This document shows, piece after piece, positions 59,800-64,000 of a DNA stretch of 64,000 bases. Below the pieces are notes generated by a model, which saw nothing but the letters and a program-made list of their open reading frames with translations, made no database searches and had not been told where the DNA came from. Position 1 is the stretch's first letter. Every line of letters begins with the position of its first letter. The position numbers were made by a program, and so were the translations under genes. Source of the DNA: Planococcus citri (taxonomy: Eukaryota; Arthropoda; Insecta; Hemiptera; Pseudococcidae); contig NC_088680.1 in the NCBI RefSeq assembly GCF_950023065.1, positions 66,377,350 to 66,441,349 on the forward strand, given 5' to 3'.

Positions 59800-61970
59800 T
59801 TGAGTTCTTTCACTTATTAGTTTTCACTTTTCAGGGTTCGTTTTTTTTGGTTTTTAGTTACAGTTTTCATTTTAGTTTTATTCATTTCTATTGAAAGTTA
59901 CTTAATTTTTTCATTTTTGTGTTTCATTTTGGTTTTCTTCATTTTATTATTTTTCCTTATTCTACTTATGTATTTATAATTTTTTTTTCATTTTTTATTC
60001 ATTTTTCAATTTTTCTTCTTTTTTTATCTTTTGCGTCCATTTTTCATTTATTCACATTGATATAATTTGATTCATTCCTATCTCATTTTCATTCTTCGTT
60101 TTATTTCACTTGATTACATTTCTCGGGCGATGACGGGCGGAGGGGAGGGGGGAGAAATTTTATTTTTGCGTAAACGTTTTCGTTTTCTTCATTTTTTTGC
60201 ATCATTTTCTCATCTTACTCACATATTTTCAATTTTTCAAATTTTTATATAAGTAATTTTCATAGTTTTTATCTTTTATTTTTCAATTGTTTTTTTTTTT
60301 TAAATGACACATGCGTGATTAATATTCATCATAAGTCCACTTTTTCACACATTTCTGGCTAATTTCATTCGAATTTTATGGGCGCCAATTTTCTTTGATA
60401 TCAATTTTTTGGCATTTTCATGTCATTTTAACAATTTTTAACAATTTTTCATAATATGAATTTCTCTGCACATTTCATTTAAATTTCATTACTCTTCGAT
60501 AATCTTCAAAGATTTCAATGCTTTTTTGAGTATTTTTACTTTTTACAGCATTTTAATATGTTTTCAACACTTACTCGTGCACTATTAGCAAATTTTATTG
60601 AATTTTTAGAAACTTTTAATGATTTTGATACTTTTTAGAGTGTGTTTGCATCCTTTTAAAACGTTTCTACATAACTTTTTCAAGCATTTTTAGATTATTT
60701 CGTTGATAATTTTATTCATTTTTAGCTACTTTCAGCATTTTTTCCACACTTTTTGAGCTTTTTTACACCATTTTAACGCTTTTTCGTGCATCTTTACTAT
60801 CACTTTATCTTTATCACAATTTTTTTTTCGGCTTTATTCCCATTTTGTATCTATGTACCTATTTGGATGATATTTTTCATTCAATTTATTATCAATTCCC
60901 ATCATTTTTCTATGTTTTCATTTTTTTATTGTTGTTTTTTTGTACATGTTTTCATTTATTCACCGAGAATTCATTTTTCATTTCTTTTCAATCTTTGTAT
61001 TATTTCACTTTATTACTAATGATGGAGAGGGATGAGGGGTGGCGTCATTAATTTTTTCTTAACAAAGAAAGAAATAATGGAGAAAATAATTACCTAGAAT
61101 ATTTGAAAATTGAAATGAAAATTAATGCCACCCCCCCCCCTCCCAAAAAGGAGGAAAAAATAATGCATTGAAGTGAAATAGAACGAACTATGTTTGAAAA
61201 GGAATAAAAAATGATTGCGTGATGAATAAATGAAAAAAAAAATGAGCAAAAAAACAATGAAAAATGAAAACAGAAAAATTATGAGAATTGATAATGTAAA
61301 TCCAATAAAAAATGAATGAAAAACAAGAAATGAAGAAAATCGATGAATAAAACAAGAAGAAATGATGATAATAAAAGTGAAAACAATCGGTAAAAAAAAT
61401 CGATAGACATCAAAACAAAAAAAAATTAAATCAAAACTCAAAAACAAGAAAAAAATGCAGAACTAAAACTAAAAACAAAAAATTGAAAATAAAAAATGAA
61501 AACAAGAAAAAATGATAATAATAAAAGTGAAAACAAACAAAGAAAATTGAAAGACATCAACACAAAAAAAATTGAATCAAAAAAACAAAAAACAAGAAAA
61601 AAAACAAAAAATTGAAAATAAAAAATGAAAGCTTTATGTAAACGGAAACTAACGACCGTAAAAAAAAATACAAACATTGGCAATTTTAATTAAAAGATTT
61701 CAAAATGAAAACCAAAAAAAAATGTCATCCTCACAACTTTCAAATAAAAATGAAAATTCTATTAAAAAAAACTTGAAATTCTAGAAAACAAAATGAAAAA
61801 ACAAAAACATAAAATTTTCAAAACAAAATCGATCGCGAAAAAACTGAATCAAAACAAAAAACTAAAATCTAATTGGCAACCAAAAGCAAGAAATAAACTA
61901 AATACATTTATAAGAAAACAAAATGGAAAAATAAAAACATGAAAGTTCTAGAAACAAAATTCATATTGAT
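59800..61970. repeat. Inverted T-rich/A-rich array pair
   Basis: 59800-61020 iterates TTTTCATTTTT, TTTATTCATTTTTC and related T-rich words. 61140-61970 iterates the complement (GAAAAATGAATGAAAAAC, AAAACAAAAAATTGAAAAT). The centre (61020-61140) carries GGATGAGGGGTGGCGTCATT and, inverted, AATGCCACCCCCCCC, so it is itself an inverted repeat. Low-complexity frames here are not genes. Confidence 0.78.
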
Positions 61971-63500
61971 AAAATTTCTATGAAATGTGTCAAAAATGCA
62001 TGAATAATGGTTAAAAAAATGTTGAAATCATGTTAAAATAAGTTGATAAAAAGAAAGTTTGAAATCACTCAGAAATCAGGTGAAATCATCACTCCAAAAA
62101 GCATTCAAATCTCTCTCAAAATTCCATCAAAGAGGTAAAATTTCACTCAAGTACTGTCTACTGCCTTCATACAGAAAAGTGCAGTCGCGTGCGAAAAATT
62201 AAGTTTTTCAGAAACCGGGGGGGGGGGGGGCAAGTACTCGTAGATAGAAATCGAGGGTCTATTTCTGCTATGTTCAAAAATTTACCAAAAATCGAAAAAT
62301 CAATTTCGCCGGCTCTACGTTATTGATTCTGAGGAGTAGATGTGTTATGCTCTTTCAGTGAGCGAAAATTAAGCTCAGTTAGATTATATAAGACGTGTAT
62401 CGTGAAGATTCCTTAAATTCTGACAACATGAAACGTAATATTACACCAATCAAGTCAAGATGAAAAAAAAATCTTACATCGAAGGGCCAAAAAAAAACCT
62501 CTCAGGTGGATTCGCCGTTTGAAATCATATAGCAGAACGAAAAACCGAACGCGAACGGTTCACTATCCCTAATAGCAATAGCAAAGCAATTGGCATTTTT
62601 GGCAACATCATCGTTCTCGTAGCACTGCCTGCAGCTTCCAACAGCAATATTATGCTCGAATTAAAAACAATACATCAAACAATGGCTACACAGTTCGTTG
62701 ACTAGTGCCGAGTAATTAATTACAATAGGTTCGCGTTATTCTTTGCCGCGCCGCAGTAAGTTTAATTGTAAAACAACGGCGAGATGCGACACTGTATACG
62801 AATACGCGGCGCGGCATTTTTCTTTTTTACCTCGCTCGTCGTCGTGATTCGTGAATAACGAAGATGAAAATTTAATTAAGTATATTTTAATAGGATATAC
62901 GCCGCCGCCGCCACCGCCACCACCTTCGCCATCGTCATGACCCGATGTATAGCAGAAATAGCAATCTAGCTATCTTATCACAGCCGGCGAGCATTATCCT
63001 ATTTTATCCCATATGCATAAAATAAGTACGAGTATATACGCGACAATACAATTGGACCAGTTTCTACACAAAGAAACACCGGCAGGGTATTACGAATTAG
63101 GCATACGAAAAGATCCATATGGGTAGTAGGTTACAAGAGAATGTGAATTTAAACGCAACAAGATTAATTGAATTATGTACAATTTCGTATACCAGAAGAT
63201 ATGGTCAAATAGAAAAGTTGATTTTGGAAACCTTTTGTTGTCTTGTAGAGCTATAGATTCTGATGGAAAATTACCTTCGGAAATGTAAAAATTATTTAGG
63301 TATGAAATGAAGTATTTCATTTTGAAAAATAAATTCATTTATCCCAATCCGAGCAAAATCTCAAGTGCTTTGATTTTCGTCAAGTTCAAATTCGATTCAT
63401 TCGATTCATAAAATTGAGGTGGAAAATTAATCTCTCGAAAATTTTAAGCTTTCCAAAAACACCAGTGATAAGGGATTAAGGGAACCTTCTCCCAGGTAGG
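61971..63500. other. Single-copy DNA with a G run and a GCC repeat
   Basis: A G run lies at 62217-62230, a short foldback-family fragment near 62270-62310 (TTTACCAAAAATCGAAAAAT), and a GCC/ACC triplet run near 62900-62927. No gene recognised. Confidence 0.4.
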
Positions 63501-63639
63501 TCTAAAAAGAATGACTTAGAATCGCTCACAAGACAAAATTTCAGATGCTGAAGTTTATTTTTGGATTTTTGTGGAATTTTTGAAAATTTGAAAAATTCAA
63601 AGAAACCATTTTAGGGGTTGTCAGTTGTTATGGATAAGG

Positions 63640-64000
63640 TTGTTTTTCATTTTGTTAAATTTAAAACGAGACTTCTGAGTAATTTTTGGAGAAAAAAAGT
63701 GAATATCTTAAGAAGCAAAAATTTGGCAATTTTAGGGGGAAATATAGATAATTTTTTTTTTGAAAAGTGAGATTTTTATGGTTGGTAATTTTTTGAAATT
63801 TTTTAGGTTAAAAAGCGTGATTTTTGAATCGGTAAAAAGCTAGATTTTTTTGGAAATAAGCAACACTTTTGGACAATTTTTTGAAAAAAAAATACAACTA
63901 TTAGGACACTTTTTTTTGTTGTTGCAAAAAACAGTGATTTTTTCACAGTTTTTGGCATTGCAATTTTCATTAAAATTGGGAGCATTTTTGGCATTTTTTT
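63640..64000 (+). repeat. TTTTGGCAAAA-type array, cut by the window end
   Basis: Words AAACGAGACTTCTGAGTAAT and TTTTGGACAATTTTTTG show the same family and polarity as 35380-36900. The array continues past the window. Confidence 0.65.

Overview
The window is a piece of an AT-rich animal nuclear genome, almost certainly an insect. Evidence: GT-AG spliced exons of a metazoan GAS2-like cytoskeletal gene, a Jockey-type LINE with a poly(A) tail, an LTR-retrotransposon relic, several MITEs, and large amounts of low-complexity repeat. A hemipteran (for example a scale insect or mealybug) is my guess from the repeat style, not something the sequence proves. No bacterial operons, CRISPR arrays, rRNA or convincing tRNA genes are visible.

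The only cellular gene I can support lies on the minus strand. Five coding exons (37982-37875, 31988-31895, 31632-31542, 31443-30386, 3696-3302) join with consistent splice phases into a 581-residue C-terminal part of a GAS2-like protein of the GAS2L1/2 and Drosophila pigs type. The first two exons together make the GAS2 (GAR) microtubule-binding domain. The rest is a long basic Ser/Arg/Pro-rich tail that holds a triplicated motif and ends in a T-R-I-P (SxIP-like, EB1-binding type) sequence. The calponin-homology domain expected upstream is not visible and probably lies beyond 64000. The last intron is about 26.7 kb and is built almost entirely of repeats.

Layout. 1-3300: 3' flank. 3302-3696: last exon. 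3697-30385: giant intron with a 137-bp G-rich tandem array (4000-5780), an A-rich array (5830-6650), two inverted arms of one TTTTGGCAAAA-type array (7790-10640 and 12020-15620) around a 1.4-kb single-copy core, a Jockey-like LINE in the second arm, a 1.9-kb foldback element (17769-19653), a 180-bp tandem array (about 19900-21960), a palindromic array (24430-25990), a GTTCGCA-rich inverted array (26020-26830) and a second LINE split by two terminal-inverted-repeat elements (27690-30200). 30386-37982: four exons, plus a second copy of the foldback element in the 5.9-kb intron. 37983-64000: upstream intron or intergenic DNA with a pogo-like MITE, a minus-strand Ty3/gypsy-like relic with its LTR, two further LTR-like copies, a mariner-like MITE, a near-perfect 1-kb foldback element, a 1.7-kb segmental duplication and an inverted T-rich/A-rich array.

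The most striking theme is structural. This DNA is dominated by inverted repeats at every scale: TIR elements, kilobase foldbacks, and diverged short-period arrays whose strand polarity flips. Insertions nest cleanly enough to give a relative history, best shown by a hAT-type MITE with a perfect 8-bp target duplication inside a LINE reverse transcriptase. I found no new protein-coding system.
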